Shown: positions 7,136 through 15,160, counted from the first letter of the stretch. The stretch: DNA of 29,861 bases from Euryarchaeota archaeon UBA443 (GCA_002499195.1 DAKS01000011.1:1-29861), one strand, 5' to 3'. Notes: a model not told the origin generated them from the letters alone. Program-made: numbers and translations.

Positions 7136-9502
7136 ATGACAAAGCAAAGCATCTCGATTTTTCTTGTTTTTCTTTTGATAATTCCATTACTGAGTGTCGT
7201 AAGTGCAGATGAATCCGAAGGACCTGCTCTTGAAGCAAAGAATTTGACTGCTGTTTTCGACTTGGATAATGAGACAACCACTCTTTCTTGGGAAAACATC
7301 GACACCAACGACTTCATGATATTGGATGATTTAAAGTTGACAAACTACTCATTGTACCGCTCAGATGAACCTCTAAACAGTTCAAATTACATGAACGCTC
7401 AACTAATCCAAGATAACATACAAGCCTGTCTCGCTCTCGATACGTTGTCTGAATGCAAAGAACGTACACATACAGTAACACATGCGGTGCCTCCATCAAC
7501 CAATGGTAGTTTCTACTACGGTGTTGTAAGTACGCTGCAAAACGGTACGATCATCAGCAATTTTACTGAAGGTAATGCTGCGCTTGCCCAACCGATTCAT
7601 GAGTTTGGTTCTTCTATCGCTTCACCGTATGCCTTGCAAGCTTTCTATGATGTAAGCAACGCGACCACCACTTTGACATGGATTGACATTTCAATGGTCG
7701 ATTCATCTTTCTCTACAATCCACACAACCTCGATATGGAGTCATGCTGTTGCTGCGACTCCCTCAAATTGGGACTCTTTGGCCAAAACTGAAGTTGCTGT
7801 AAATCTAAGTTCGGCAATTACTCAGTTTGATATTGTCCATCAACAACCCGTAAGCCATACCATCTTCTACACGGTTCTGCATTCCTTTGATGGTGAATCC
7901 GACACACGTCTGCTCTCCGGAAATACGCTTTCTGAGGGTATCGTTGAAGACAACACAGGTTCTTCGATAACAGGGACTCTCGTCGCTTCCTTTGATTCCT
8001 CGACCTCCATTACCTCACTGAATTGGAACGGTTCGATTATTGAAGATGCGAACCACACGCTTCACGTTTGGAGAAGCCCATCAGCAATTGTAGATTTATC
8101 TTCGAATAGTGTTACTGAAATCGCACAACTCTCTGCGACGGCGATTCAATACAACTACACTGTCGAATCGAGCTACAGTGGACAAACCTACTATCTCGTT
8201 ACGCTCTCTGATCAACTTGGTAATCAACAATCAAACCTTGCAAGTGCACCAAATTCAGTGGTGGTTGAGAACACTCTTATCCCTGAGGAGAACATTATTG
8301 ATGACATAAGTGCTTCATTCGAGGACGGTACAACTCAGATTACCTGGACAGATATCGCTGGGCACCCTGAAGCCCAATACCAAATTTGGCGATCATCAGT
8401 TGGCCGAATAAACTCAACAATATTATCGAGCAACACTGCTGATTTGCTAGCGGTTGTTGATTCAGGTCAGGAACAATACAACAACATCATCGCGGAAGGA
8501 ACTTCTGAAAATGCTTGGTATGCTGTAACCGTCATTGCTTCGTTTGGTACCCAAGACGTGACCTATGCCCAAACAACAATCATCATGTCCTACAATTCCA
8601 TGATGTTGCCAATCGTCGAAGATACGGCTGCACCGAATGCTCCAGAATCTCTCGATGCTGATTATTCTGCAGATGGAACTACGCAGCTTCGCTGGGCAGG
8701 AAGTGCTGATGAAGACGGAACAACATGGATGTTGTATCGGAACATGAATACAGACTTCACAGATGAATCGGATTGGGTTTTCGTAGGTGAAATGCCCAAT
8801 GTAGGAGTATCTCTTCACACCCTTGATGTGCAAACGGTTGCCATGCAAGGTGAAGTCGTTAATCCCGTATACGCCATTGGTGGAATTGATGCTTATGGTA
8901 ATTCAATCGAATTTAGCCAGTGGAAATTGAGCAACTCCGTTAAGGAAGACCGACAAAATCCCCAGGCTCAGTTGAAGTTGTTTGATTCCTCCCAATCCTT
9001 GGAAACAAGTCGCTGGTTTACGGGTGGAGAATCCTCATCATTCTCAAATCTTGAACCGGACACTTACTCAATTCAATTTACATTGTCAAACGATGTTGTT
9101 TCAGTTACATATCTTGAATCTACGCAATCACAAAGTCAAGTTCTCGATCTAAGCGAAACAACTCCATCGATTAACATCGCAATTTCTGATGCTATTGAGA
9201 ACATCACATTCACGTTTACTGTAACCGATGCATCAGGAAATAGCATCACGTTTGATGCATTGTTTTGTACAACTTGTTTGATTCAGCCACAAGTCATCAT
9301 CGAACAGGTCGAAGTTACAGATGATGTGGATGATAAGAAAGGAGATGATTCCGATTCGATGGAAAGCCTGTTGATTGGAGTATGTGCTCTGCTTGGGGTT
9401 TTGGTTTTGCTTCTCTTGGTCCGAGGTTCACCAAAGAAAGCACCTCGAGGTCTTCCAACAGCAGAAGAAGATCAATGGCTCGCAAATTATGTTAATGAAT
9501 GA
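7136..9502 (+). CDS. Anchored surface protein with five fibronectin-III-like repeats
   Basis: The 788-residue secreted protein begins with a signal peptide (1-24, cut after SVVSA). Five tandem units start near residues 37, 166, 281, 390 and 505. Each opens with an A-x-F/Y-D strand, then a T-x-L-x-W-x-D/G strand and later an aromatic YQIWRSS or TWMLYRN-like strand, typical of fibronectin-III folds. A more divergent beta domain follows (about 610-730), then a membrane helix at about 743-764 and a short tail with KK and acidic residues. The start at 7136 gives the signal peptide directly and has a GGGG upstream; an ATG at 7085 is less likely. GTATATGG at 7080 could be a TATA box. It is probably an extracellular adhesion or binding protein; the ligand is unknown. 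Confidence 0.8.
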   Translation: MTKQSISIFLVFLLIIPLLSVVSADESEGPALEAKNLTAVFDLDNETTTLSWENIDTNDFMILDDLKLTNYSLYRSDEPLNSSNYMNAQLIQDNIQACLALDTLSECKERTHTVTHAVPPSTNGSFYYGVVSTLQNGTIISNFTEGNAALAQPIHEFGSSIASPYALQAFYDVSNATTTLTWIDISMVDSSFSTIHTTSIWSHAVAATPSNWDSLAKTEVAVNLSSAITQFDIVHQQPVSHTIFYTVLHSFDGESDTRLLSGNTLSEGIVEDNTGSSITGTLVASFDSSTSITSLNWNGSIIEDANHTLHVWRSPSAIVDLSSNSVTEIAQLSATAIQYNYTVESSYSGQTYYLVTLSDQLGNQQSNLASAPNSVVVENTLIPEENIIDDISASFEDGTTQITWTDIAGHPEAQYQIWRSSVGRINSTILSSNTADLLAVVDSGQEQYNNIIAEGTSENAWYAVTVIASFGTQDVTYAQTTIIMSYNSMMLPIVEDTAAPNAPESLDADYSADGTTQLRWAGSADEDGTTWMLYRNMNTDFTDESDWVFVGEMPNVGVSLHTLDVQTVAMQGEVVNPVYAIGGIDAYGNSIEFSQWKLSNSVKEDRQNPQAQLKLFDSSQSLETSRWFTGGESSSFSNLEPDTYSIQFTLSNDVVSVTYLESTQSQSQVLDLSETTPSINIAISDAIENITFTFTVTDASGNSITFDALFCTTCLIQPQVIIEQVEVTDDVDDKKGDDSDSMESLLIGVCALLGVLVLLLLVRGSPKKAPRGLPTAEEDQWLANYVNE

Positions 9503-9558
9503 TCCAACATCATTCTCTATATAATGAATTACAGGGCGTAGATATTTTCAAATTGAAT

Positions 9559-9843
9559 CTACAAAATTGGGATGTCATAGTCGCTTTGTGTAACATCTGG
9601 TAAAGATTGTTTGTGGACTTCATCAGAATACCTCGAATGTGTATCTTGAATTGCTCCAGGCGTGCTGTTTGGCTTTGATGGTGCATCAGCATCGAACATC
9701 ATGTAACCAAATCCTGCAAGGATTGAGACTCCTATCACTGGAATGGCCATTAACTCTGAATCACTGTTTAGAAGCATGATTAGGGCTAGTACAAACAATC
9801 CAATGGTTGCTAGCAACAAGAGGAGTCTTGATGCCTTGGCCAT
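9559..9843 (-). CDS. Small two-helix membrane protein
   Basis: The 94-residue protein has two hydrophobic segments (about 6-24 and 32-50) separated by a short acidic loop, followed by a 45-residue polar tail. I do not recognise a family. A GGAG lies 7 nt before the ATG, supporting the start. It is convergent with the fibronectin-like surface protein and diverges from the decarboxylase-like gene, with an A/T-rich element between them. The base composition resembles its neighbours. Real but uncharacterised. Confidence 0.6.
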   Translation of the reverse strand: MAKASRLLLLLATIGLFVLALIMLLNSDSELMAIPVIGVSILAGFGYMMFDADAPSKPNSTPGAIQDTHSRYSDEVHKQSLPDVTQSDYDIPIL

Positions 9844-9878
9844 GATGTCTCCAATCCTTTTGTTTTGATAGCGTTTCG

Positions 9879-9889
9879 TATTTTTTTAA
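9879..9889. promoter_or_regulatory. Shared A/T-rich promoter element between divergent genes
   Basis: The 11-nt run TATTTTTTTAA lies about 40 nt from the ATG of the small membrane protein (minus) and 48 nt from the likely ATG of the decarboxylase-like gene (plus). It is the only good TATA candidate in this divergent gap and may serve both directions. A start of the plus-strand transcript near 9910 would follow from the usual 26-nt spacing. Confidence 0.35.
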
Positions 9890-9936
9890 CCAATCGAACC
9901 ATGTTGTTCATGAACCGTATGGGTTTTCTTATGTTC

Positions 9937-10590
9937 ATGGCAGGTTCTGAAGGAGGTTCAAAATCATCCCGTGGCTGGCTTATGACCGCTGTTTCACCTT
10001 GGGGTGAAAATGCTGAAGACGCATTTGATCAAGGTCTCGTAGAATTGGGATTAGGCGACGCTCGACTGATTCAAGTTCAAGGTGCAATGCTTCCGCTTGG
10101 ATTCAATATCGTTCCTCCTGAACCACTTCCAATGGGTTCTTTGGTTGAATGTCATCTCGCTACAGCTTATTCTTGGAGTGGTTCTACGGCTTGTGCAGGT
10201 GTTGGATATGCTCTGTGTCAAACCCCTGAGGGTGATGAATGTGCTATTGTTGCGAGTATTACGACCGAAGTTGATTATGAGGAAACGGTTCTTCTGCTTC
10301 GTAGGAACATACAACGTCGCCTTGCTTCCCGTGATCTTGAAGTTCTTTCATTCGATGTTGCAGTCGACGAGGTCACTGCAGGTCAAGACCATCACGGTGT
10401 TGCCATTGCTGCATTGATTCTACCTGATTCCCTGCGAATGGCAGGGCGTGGTCGAACTGGACCGATTCGTGGTTCTCTTACACGTTCAGCAGAGCCTGAA
10501 AAGAAGCGTGTTGATACGAAAGCACCTGCAGCTCCAGCACTTCGACCAGGTGCTCGACGCAACAACGAAAGTCCAGATTTCAGTTTGTGA
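9937..10590 (+). CDS. Pyruvoyl-dependent arginine decarboxylase homologue lacking catalytic residues
   Basis: The fold is that of PvlArgDC, which makes agmatine from arginine and creates its pyruvoyl cofactor by cutting itself at a Ser-Ser bond. Family landmarks are ENAEDAFDQGL near 24-34, LGDARLIQV, FNIVPPEPLPMGSLVEC and the alternating beta strands up to about 160. The self-cleavage pair, Ser-Ser in the Methanocaldococcus enzyme as I recall it, is Gln48-Gly49 here. The catalytic Glu of the LIMEYEG strand is Ala or Ser. The protein should therefore neither process nor decarboxylate. A roughly 45-residue basic, Pro/Ala-rich C-terminal tail (about 170-217) is extra. Start choice is uncertain: ATGs at 9901, 9910, 9919, 9931 and 9937 are in frame. 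I prefer 9937 because its length matches the family and it begins ATGGCAGG, as three other genes here do. Confidence 0.75.
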   Translation: MAGSEGGSKSSRGWLMTAVSPWGENAEDAFDQGLVELGLGDARLIQVQGAMLPLGFNIVPPEPLPMGSLVECHLATAYSWSGSTACAGVGYALCQTPEGDECAIVASITTEVDYEETVLLLRRNIQRRLASRDLEVLSFDVAVDEVTAGQDHHGVAIAALILPDSLRMAGRGRTGPIRGSLTRSAEPEKKRVDTKAPAAPALRPGARRNNESPDFSL

Positions 10591-10593
10591 ATC

Positions 10594-10602
10594 TTCATAA
10601 TA
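10594..10602 (+). promoter_or_regulatory. TATA-like box of the zinc-ribbon/winged-helix gene
   Basis: TTCATAATA is centred about 25 nt before the ATG at 10623, consistent with leaderless initiation. It lies immediately downstream of the stop codon of the decarboxylase-like gene, so the next gene may have its own transcript. Confidence 0.35.
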
Positions 10603-10622
10603 TGTTGCCATAATTTACTTTC

Positions 10623-11060
10623 ATGGCAGGAGCATGGTCCGTTGTTCGGTGTCCTGCATGCCGTAATTGTCATGGCACACGTGGACAGCCGCGTCAATGT
10701 CCTCATTGTGGCCAATCACTGCCATCAACAACGCCGATCATTACAACAGTAGAAACGTCTGCACAGCTTAGAATTGAGGTTGCTCTCGCTAACACTCCTG
10801 AGGAACTAAGATCCGAGTTGAGGAAGAAGTTAGAATCGATGGATGAACCACTAATAGCTTCCTCCTCATCTTCTCCTCGAGCCATCTTCAAAGCGATAAC
10901 AAAGGTCGTTGGAGATGATATGATCCTAAATCGTAGCGATGTTCAATCCATACTTGACAATCATGAATCCGAACAATCAGTTGACAATCTCTTGGAGCAG
11001 ATGGAACTTGATGGAACGCTGGTTCGTCAGCAGGATGGAACCTGGCTTCTTCTTGAGTGA
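10623..11060 (+). CDS. Zinc-ribbon protein with C-terminal winged-helix-like domain
   Basis: The 145-residue protein has an N-terminal zinc ribbon (CPAC at 10-13 and CPHC at 26-29), resembling small archaeal ribbon proteins that open with a VV-x-C-P motif. A polar linker follows, with a helix rich in Glu/Leu (55-75). The C-terminal part (about 88-145) ends in a helix then a GTLVRQQDGTWLLLE-like beta hairpin, the pattern of a winged helix. It may bind DNA or RNA; the target is unknown. It sits 32 nt after the decarboxylase-like gene and 33 nt before tRNA-Pro, all on the same strand. Confidence 0.65.
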   Translation: MAGAWSVVRCPACRNCHGTRGQPRQCPHCGQSLPSTTPIITTVETSAQLRIEVALANTPEELRSELRKKLESMDEPLIASSSSSPRAIFKAITKVVGDDMILNRSDVQSILDNHESEQSVDNLLEQMELDGTLVRQQDGTWLLLE

Positions 11061-11093
11061 AGTTCATAGGGAGAACCACGTCCCCCAACTCAA

Positions 11094-11171
11094 GGGCGTA
11101 TGGGTTAGTTTGGCCTATACTCGGGGCTTTGGGAGCCTTGGACCCAAGTTCAAATCTTGGTACGCCCACCA
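11094..11171 (+). tRNA. tRNA-Pro (anticodon TGG), CCA encoded
   Basis: Acceptor stem GGGCGTA pairs perfectly with TACGCCC (11161-11167). T8 and G9 are followed by a D arm with A14, G18-G19 and A21. Its stem is weak: G-T, G-C, T-A and one T-T mismatch. The anticodon stem GGGGC/GCCTT carries loop TTTGGGA, giving anticodon TGG for proline. A 4-nt variable loop precedes T stem CCAAG/CTTGG with loop TTCAAAT. The discriminator is A and CCA is encoded at 11169-11171. No intron. The next base begins the stop codon of the convergent glycosyltransferase. A weak TATA candidate, TTCATAGG, lies at 11063-11070. Confidence 0.93.
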
Positions 11172-12050
11172 TCATTGACGCATAGCAAGGCGGTCAAGCC
11201 TGTGTGCAATCCACCAACCAATGGGTAGGCCAAGAATGGCAAGGGGTTGTTTCAACGCAAATCCGATTGAAACATAACCTGCGATATAGAATAGGAATGA
11301 TAGCATCATCCACGGTGATTTTGGAAGATGCTTGAAGGCACGTTTGTGATGTTCAATGCTCATCATCAATCCGACCTTGAGGAAGAAATTAATCGGTTTA
11401 ATACCGGACTTCTCGCCACCATAGACCGCTTTTACAGGAACATCAACAACTCGAAATCTTTGACTTGAGAGATGAATTAGCCAATAGTTAGGATAACCAT
11501 ATCCTTGCCATGATCGCTCCCAATTCCATTGTTCGAGAAGTTTAGAAGATGTTGCAGTATATCCACATTGAGGATCTCTTACGACTCGGCCACTGGCTAA
11601 AGTTGTCAACCAGCCGAGGATTCTTGATGCTCTCCTGCGCCGTTTAGGCATCTGTTCAATGTCTTCTGAAGTCGTCATTCGATTGCCTTTAACATGGTCT
11701 GCTTCACCTTCAATGATGGGTCTGATAATAGCGGATAGATCGCTTGGATCCATTTGGCCATCACCAGCCATTACAACGCTTATGAATGGTTTCTGGATGT
11801 TTTCAAGGAGATGTTGATGGCCAAGGTCGATAGCAGCTCCAACACCTAATCCTTTTGTCTGTAGGATAGTTACATTAGCGGAGGAATCAACACTCTTAGC
11901 TACTGAAAACGTTTCATCTGTAGATCCATCATCGATGACAACAGCATGATCCACAAACGAAGGTATAGTCTCCAAAACTTGTCTTATGTGTTGCTCTTCG
12001 TTATGTGCAGGGATGACCACACCGACTGTATGCCCATCCATCATGACCAT
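11172..12050 (-). CDS. Family 2 glycosyltransferase with C-terminal membrane helices
   Basis: The GT-A fold enzyme probably transfers a sugar from a nucleotide donor to a polyprenyl/dolichyl phosphate at the inner membrane. Motifs: VVIPAHNEE at 11-19, IDDGSTDET at 39-47 (donor-binding Asp pair), GLGVGAAID near 67-75, and MAGDGQMDP at 94-102, the DxD-equivalent loop common in one GT2 branch. KRRRRASRILG and an RDPQCGYTA loop (about 150-170) are typical of the acceptor side. Two hydrophobic segments near the C-terminus (about 246-285) anchor it. The first ATG is preferred because GAGGTGA lies 6 nt upstream. It diverges from the operon at 12130, and its stop abuts tRNA-Pro. Substrate unknown; surface glycan or N-glycan assembly is likely. 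Confidence 0.87.
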   Translation of the reverse strand: MVMMDGHTVGVVIPAHNEEQHIRQVLETIPSFVDHAVVIDDGSTDETFSVAKSVDSSANVTILQTKGLGVGAAIDLGHQHLLENIQKPFISVVMAGDGQMDPSDLSAIIRPIIEGEADHVKGNRMTTSEDIEQMPKRRRRASRILGWLTTLASGRVVRDPQCGYTATSSKLLEQWNWERSWQGYGYPNYWLIHLSSQRFRVVDVPVKAVYGGEKSGIKPINFFLKVGLMMSIEHHKRAFKHLPKSPWMMLSFLFYIAGYVSIGFALKQPLAILGLPIGWWIAHRLDRLAMRQ

Positions 12051-12129
12051 CCCAATTCACCTCAGCAAAAAGGGGTTGTGAAGCAAACACATGAGGTAGA
12101 ATTGAAAGGCAAGAAGTCGAGCCGCACAC

Positions 12130-12966
12130 GTGACGAAGGCCCCTCTCCGCATTGTTGGCATTGGCTGTAACATCGAGTTACGGGTTGTGTCCTTTTTGAC
12201 GCGTGCGCGTCAATCAACCGACGATGTTGTCTTCATCGACCTTGGTTCGGATGATGAAACAATGATCCTTGTCGAGGAAATAGGATGTAAGTTACTTACA
12301 TCTGAGAAATCCGATATACTCTCTATTGCACAATGTATCAAAGATTCGGATTTGGAGCCTGCTGACAATTATCTCTTCATTCACGTCAATAAGCAATGGT
12401 CGCTCAGAGAATTCCCTCTTCACCTCAATCGCTCTCGTGAGAATTGGGATGTCTACATAGGATTGGTTACAAGCGATGAAAAAGAAGAAAGTCGGCCAAC
12501 AAAAAGCCAACTTGCAAACTCGAATTTCCAACATGCCTCGGTTAGTCATGCTGGTCTAAATGAATTGGTTACTGTAAACGACGATGCAACAGCACACGAT
12601 CTTTCAGATCAACTTCGTGTCCGAGTGATTGAATCGACTACAATGCCCTCACTTCCTCAGCGAGAATCTCTTGCAACTGCTTCACGCTTTGCTCAATTGT
12701 TCATTTGGATGATAGAATCTCGACATCCACTATTTCTGTTCGGCATTCCTGGAATTGTATTATTCGTTCTTGGTTATCGGCTTTCAGGAGGTGTGGTCAA
12801 TACTTTCACTGAGTTGTCAACAGAATCTATCGGCGTTACACTGCTAACTATAGCTATGACATTATTCGGACTATTTGCGATGATGATCGCTCTAATTCTC
12901 TACATTATGGGCAAGCAGGTTGAACAGGTTCATGCCCAATATGACGGTCCCAAAGGGGGTCAATGA
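12130..12966 (+). CDS. Degenerate GT2-like membrane protein
   Basis: The 278-residue protein starts with GTG. The first 90 residues keep the GT2 outline: a V-G-I-x-C-N strand where VIPAYNE belongs, FIDLGSDDET (35-44) where the Asp-Asp-Gly-Ser loop belongs, and FIHVNKQW (83-90) where the DxD strand belongs. The second Asp of the first site and both Asp of the DxD are gone, so donor and metal binding should fail. The C-terminus has two helices, one starting with HPLFLFGIPG (about 198), a signature of archaeal GT2 membrane tails also seen as KKPLLTLGIPG in the gene at 26796. It heads an operon with the HAD phosphatase (1-nt gap) and a small membrane protein. It could be a regulatory or scaffold subunit; that is inference. 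Confidence 0.6.
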   Translation: MTKAPLRIVGIGCNIELRVVSFLTRARQSTDDVVFIDLGSDDETMILVEEIGCKLLTSEKSDILSIAQCIKDSDLEPADNYLFIHVNKQWSLREFPLHLNRSRENWDVYIGLVTSDEKEESRPTKSQLANSNFQHASVSHAGLNELVTVNDDATAHDLSDQLRVRVIESTTMPSLPQRESLATASRFAQLFIWMIESRHPLFLFGIPGIVLFVLGYRLSGGVVNTFTELSTESIGVTLLTIAMTLFGLFAMMIALILYIMGKQVEQVHAQYDGPKGGQ

Positions 12967-12967
12967 G

Positions 12968-13744
12968 ATGCGTGGGCTTGTTTGTTTGGACATGGATCGA
13001 GTACTTGTGGACCATTTATCGACATGGCAGTTTGTCTATGATAGACTTGGAATCAACAATGATGAATCCTTCGATCTCTACAATCAAGGTCTTCTCGATG
13101 AATGGGATTGGATAAAACTCGATATTGCTCTCATCAAAAACAGTTGGCGAGATCAACACGGTTCAGAGATTACAGATGCGGATTTACGTGCTTGTATGGA
13201 AGGTATGCCGATGATGAAAAATTGTCAACTTTTGATTCAATCACTTCTTGATGATAACCATCATATCGCCATAGTAAGTGGTGGCTTACAACAAACTGCT
13301 CGAGATATTGCTTGTATGTTCCCAAGCGAGAAAAAGTGGCAACGAAGATGGGGAGGTATAGATCGCCACACATCCTCAAAACTTGCCAACGGGTATGATA
13401 CTAGATTACACGTATTCACCAATGGTTGGACAACCGATTCCGGTCAAACTGATGGTTCCTTATTGGTTCAAGATTATGGGCGTTATCAAGTGCAAATGGA
13501 TGGTAAAGGTTCTCTCGTCCGGATGTTAAGTCGCCGGTTAGATGTCGATCCTAAGCATGTTATTGCCGTTGGCGATTCAGCAGGAGATATTGGAATGTTT
13601 GAAGAAGCAGCCCATGCAATTTGTTTCAATCCGTGGGATGAACGTCCTATTGCTCATGCTGATGAAGTCATTCATGAGAAAGATTTAGCCATCGTATTGC
13701 AATCTTGCCGGACATTTTTCTCTGGCCAAGGGGGCAATCAATGA
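12968..13744 (+). CDS. HAD-superfamily phosphatase, SerB-like
   Basis: All four HAD motifs are visible: nucleophile loop LDMDRVLVD (Asp8, Asp10), motif II Ser in AIVSGG (about 100-105), motif III Lys in MDGKGSLV (about 176-183), and motif IV GDSAGDIGMF (about 202-211). A helical cap between motif I and II (about 20-90) makes it the C1 type found in phosphoserine phosphatase and relatives. The motif I sequence ends in VLVD rather than the TLTD/GTL common in SerB, so the substrate may differ. The start follows a GGGGG Shine-Dalgarno, 1 nt after the upstream stop. The 3' end overlaps the next gene by 4 nt (ATGA). Given the neighbouring glycosyltransferase-like genes, a lipid- or sugar-phosphate substrate is possible. 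This is inference. Confidence 0.85.
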   Translation: MRGLVCLDMDRVLVDHLSTWQFVYDRLGINNDESFDLYNQGLLDEWDWIKLDIALIKNSWRDQHGSEITDADLRACMEGMPMMKNCQLLIQSLLDDNHHIAIVSGGLQQTARDIACMFPSEKKWQRRWGGIDRHTSSKLANGYDTRLHVFTNGWTTDSGQTDGSLLVQDYGRYQVQMDGKGSLVRMLSRRLDVDPKHVIAVGDSAGDIGMFEEAAHAICFNPWDERPIAHADEVIHEKDLAIVLQSCRTFFSGQGGNQ

Positions 13745-13986
13745 GCGATGAGACCATCTTTCACAAGATTCGAACCAATCCTTTGTTCAAATCATTCATG
13801 TTCTATTCAGCATTTCGAGCAGTCTATGGTTTTGGGATTCTTCTCGTGGCTTACTTGTTCGCAACCTCTACAGAGGCACCATGGTGGGCGACTGCTCTGA
13901 TTTTCGCCGCTTCAATGATATTCTCAAGAATACTTTTCAAATTCATCAAATCAAAATCAAATGCAGTACAATCACCTTCAGAATAA
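13741..13986 (+). CDS. Small membrane protein
   Basis: The 81-residue protein has two hydrophobic segments (about 23-41 and 47-62) and a basic C-terminal tail. The family is not recognised. It starts in an ATGA overlap with the HAD phosphatase stop and has a GGGGG 6 nt upstream, so it is almost certainly translated with it. The tail (SKSNAVQSPSE) is polar. It may anchor or partner the degenerate glycosyltransferase, but nothing in the sequence proves this. Confidence 0.7.
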   Translation: MSDETIFHKIRTNPLFKSFMFYSAFRAVYGFGILLVAYLFATSTEAPWWATALIFAASMIFSRILFKFIKSKSNAVQSPSE

Positions 13987-14011
13987 AATAGTAGTCCGTT
14001 GATTGACAATC

Positions 14012-14122
14012 ATGAGCAACATCGATGACTTTCTGACAAGCATTTGCACAAACTGTGGCTTTCTCCTAGGTGAATTCATTCCAGGAATGCCTTGTCCACA
14101 TTGTGATGAGCCAATGTTATGA
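14012..14122 (+). CDS. 36-residue zinc-ribbon microprotein
   Basis: The ATG opens a 37-codon frame with two Cys pairs, C12-x2-C15 and C28-x2-C31, the latter as CPHC with a knuckle-like PCPHCDEP context. This is the layout of a rubredoxin-like zinc ribbon. It follows the small membrane protein by 25 nt on the same strand and ends TTATGA, overlapping the convergent saccharopine-dehydrogenase-like gene by 6 nt. No Shine-Dalgarno is obvious. The Cys spacing is unlikely by chance in so short a frame, but expression is not shown. Too short for most gene finders. Confidence 0.5.
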   Translation: MSNIDDFLTSICTNCGFLLGEFIPGMPCPHCDEPML

Positions 14123-15151
14123 GATCGACACTCCATGTTTCTTGAAGATATCAAGAACGTAATGTAGAGTCGCTTCATTGACGAGTTCAGGTGAATGTAC
14201 GCCTGCTTTAAGTCCACAATATTCTGCCCCCTTAGTCACAAATAAGGATGCTAGTGCATAGGTTACGAGACCTGTTGTTCTTGCCATTGATCCATCTCCA
14301 TCTTTTCCATAATCGACTACAGTCCACTCGCGAACGGAATCATTTGCTTCACATCTAACCTTCATCCATGTGAATTCAGGGCGTCTTCGATCAAACTTCC
14401 ATGCATCTAACAGTTCATGTTCAGGAGTGGTATTGCCTTCAGCAAGCCATCGGTCGATATGTTGTGGCCATCGTACCGTATATTCGGCCATATTTGTTGC
14501 TTCAATGGTTGTAAGCACACTTCGTAAACCATCGGTGAGAAAGGCATCCATGCCTTCCGTACCTTCTACCTCGATACGATGGCGTTCTGCTAGAGCTGGA
14601 ACAGAAATTATGCTTCCATTGCGAACAATACGGGCAGGCCTTGTGTATTCTTCAATAACATCTGAAGGTGAAAATGGAGCCATGTAGGACCATTCCTCAT
14701 CCGCCTCGGTTGGATTTCCTCCTACTCGAATACTAACGTCATCCATTGGCCCCAATTCCCGCTGTGCTTGTGCAAGCAACATATTCGATAGACCAGGTGC
14801 AATTCCAATGTCCCATATCATCGTAGCAGAGTGTTGTTTTGCCAGTGCATCAAAGGTTTGTGGATCTTCTTCTGTGAACGCTAGATCGACGATGTTATGT
14901 CCGCCTTCAATCAATGGTTTGCGAATTTCATGGCCGATTCTTCCTGGTAGCATATTGATGATTACTGTTGGAGAAGTTAAAGATGCAATATATGTGTATG
15001 CATCTTGTTCTATAGAGGAAACTCCTTCTCGTTCAATCAATGATTTAGGAATGCGAATATCTACAGCTGTCACTTTGTGGCCATCATCGACAAGACGATG
15101 AATGACATATTCGCCAACAAGTCCACATCCGAGTGCAACGATTGGTTGCAT
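14117..15151 (-). CDS. Saccharopine-dehydrogenase-like NAD(P)-dependent oxidoreductase
   Basis: An N-terminal Rossmann fold has GCGLVG at 8-13 and an acidic residue after the second strand (VDIRIP, Asp31), which suggests NAD over NADP. A NMLPGRIG loop (about 66-73), an EEDP helix and an IAPGLSNMLL segment (about 117-126) are typical of the saccharopine dehydrogenase / lysine 6-dehydrogenase / carboxynorspermidine synthase group. Length 344 is short compared with the 400-residue bifunctional members. It lies 9 nt after asnS with a GAGGCGA Shine-Dalgarno overlapping the asnS stop, so the two are cotranscribed. The substrate cannot be decided; lysine or polyamine metabolism is possible. Confidence 0.8.
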   Translation of the reverse strand: MQPIVALGCGLVGEYVIHRLVDDGHKVTAVDIRIPKSLIEREGVSSIEQDAYTYIASLTSPTVIINMLPGRIGHEIRKPLIEGGHNIVDLAFTEEDPQTFDALAKQHSATMIWDIGIAPGLSNMLLAQAQRELGPMDDVSIRVGGNPTEADEEWSYMAPFSPSDVIEEYTRPARIVRNGSIISVPALAERHRIEVEGTEGMDAFLTDGLRSVLTTIEATNMAEYTVRWPQHIDRWLAEGNTTPEHELLDAWKFDRRRPEFTWMKVRCEANDSVREWTVVDYGKDGDGSMARTTGLVTYALASLFVTKGAEYCGLKAGVHSPELVNEATLHYVLDIFKKHGVSIS

Positions 15152-15160
15152 CGAATCGCC

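Noticed and set aside
12130..12966. Frameshifted or decayed pseudogene interpretation of the degenerate glycosyltransferase
   Set aside because: The frame is intact over 278 codons, membrane tail and operon spacing are preserved, so loss of catalytic residues looks like a change of function. Pseudogene status cannot be fully excluded without relatives.
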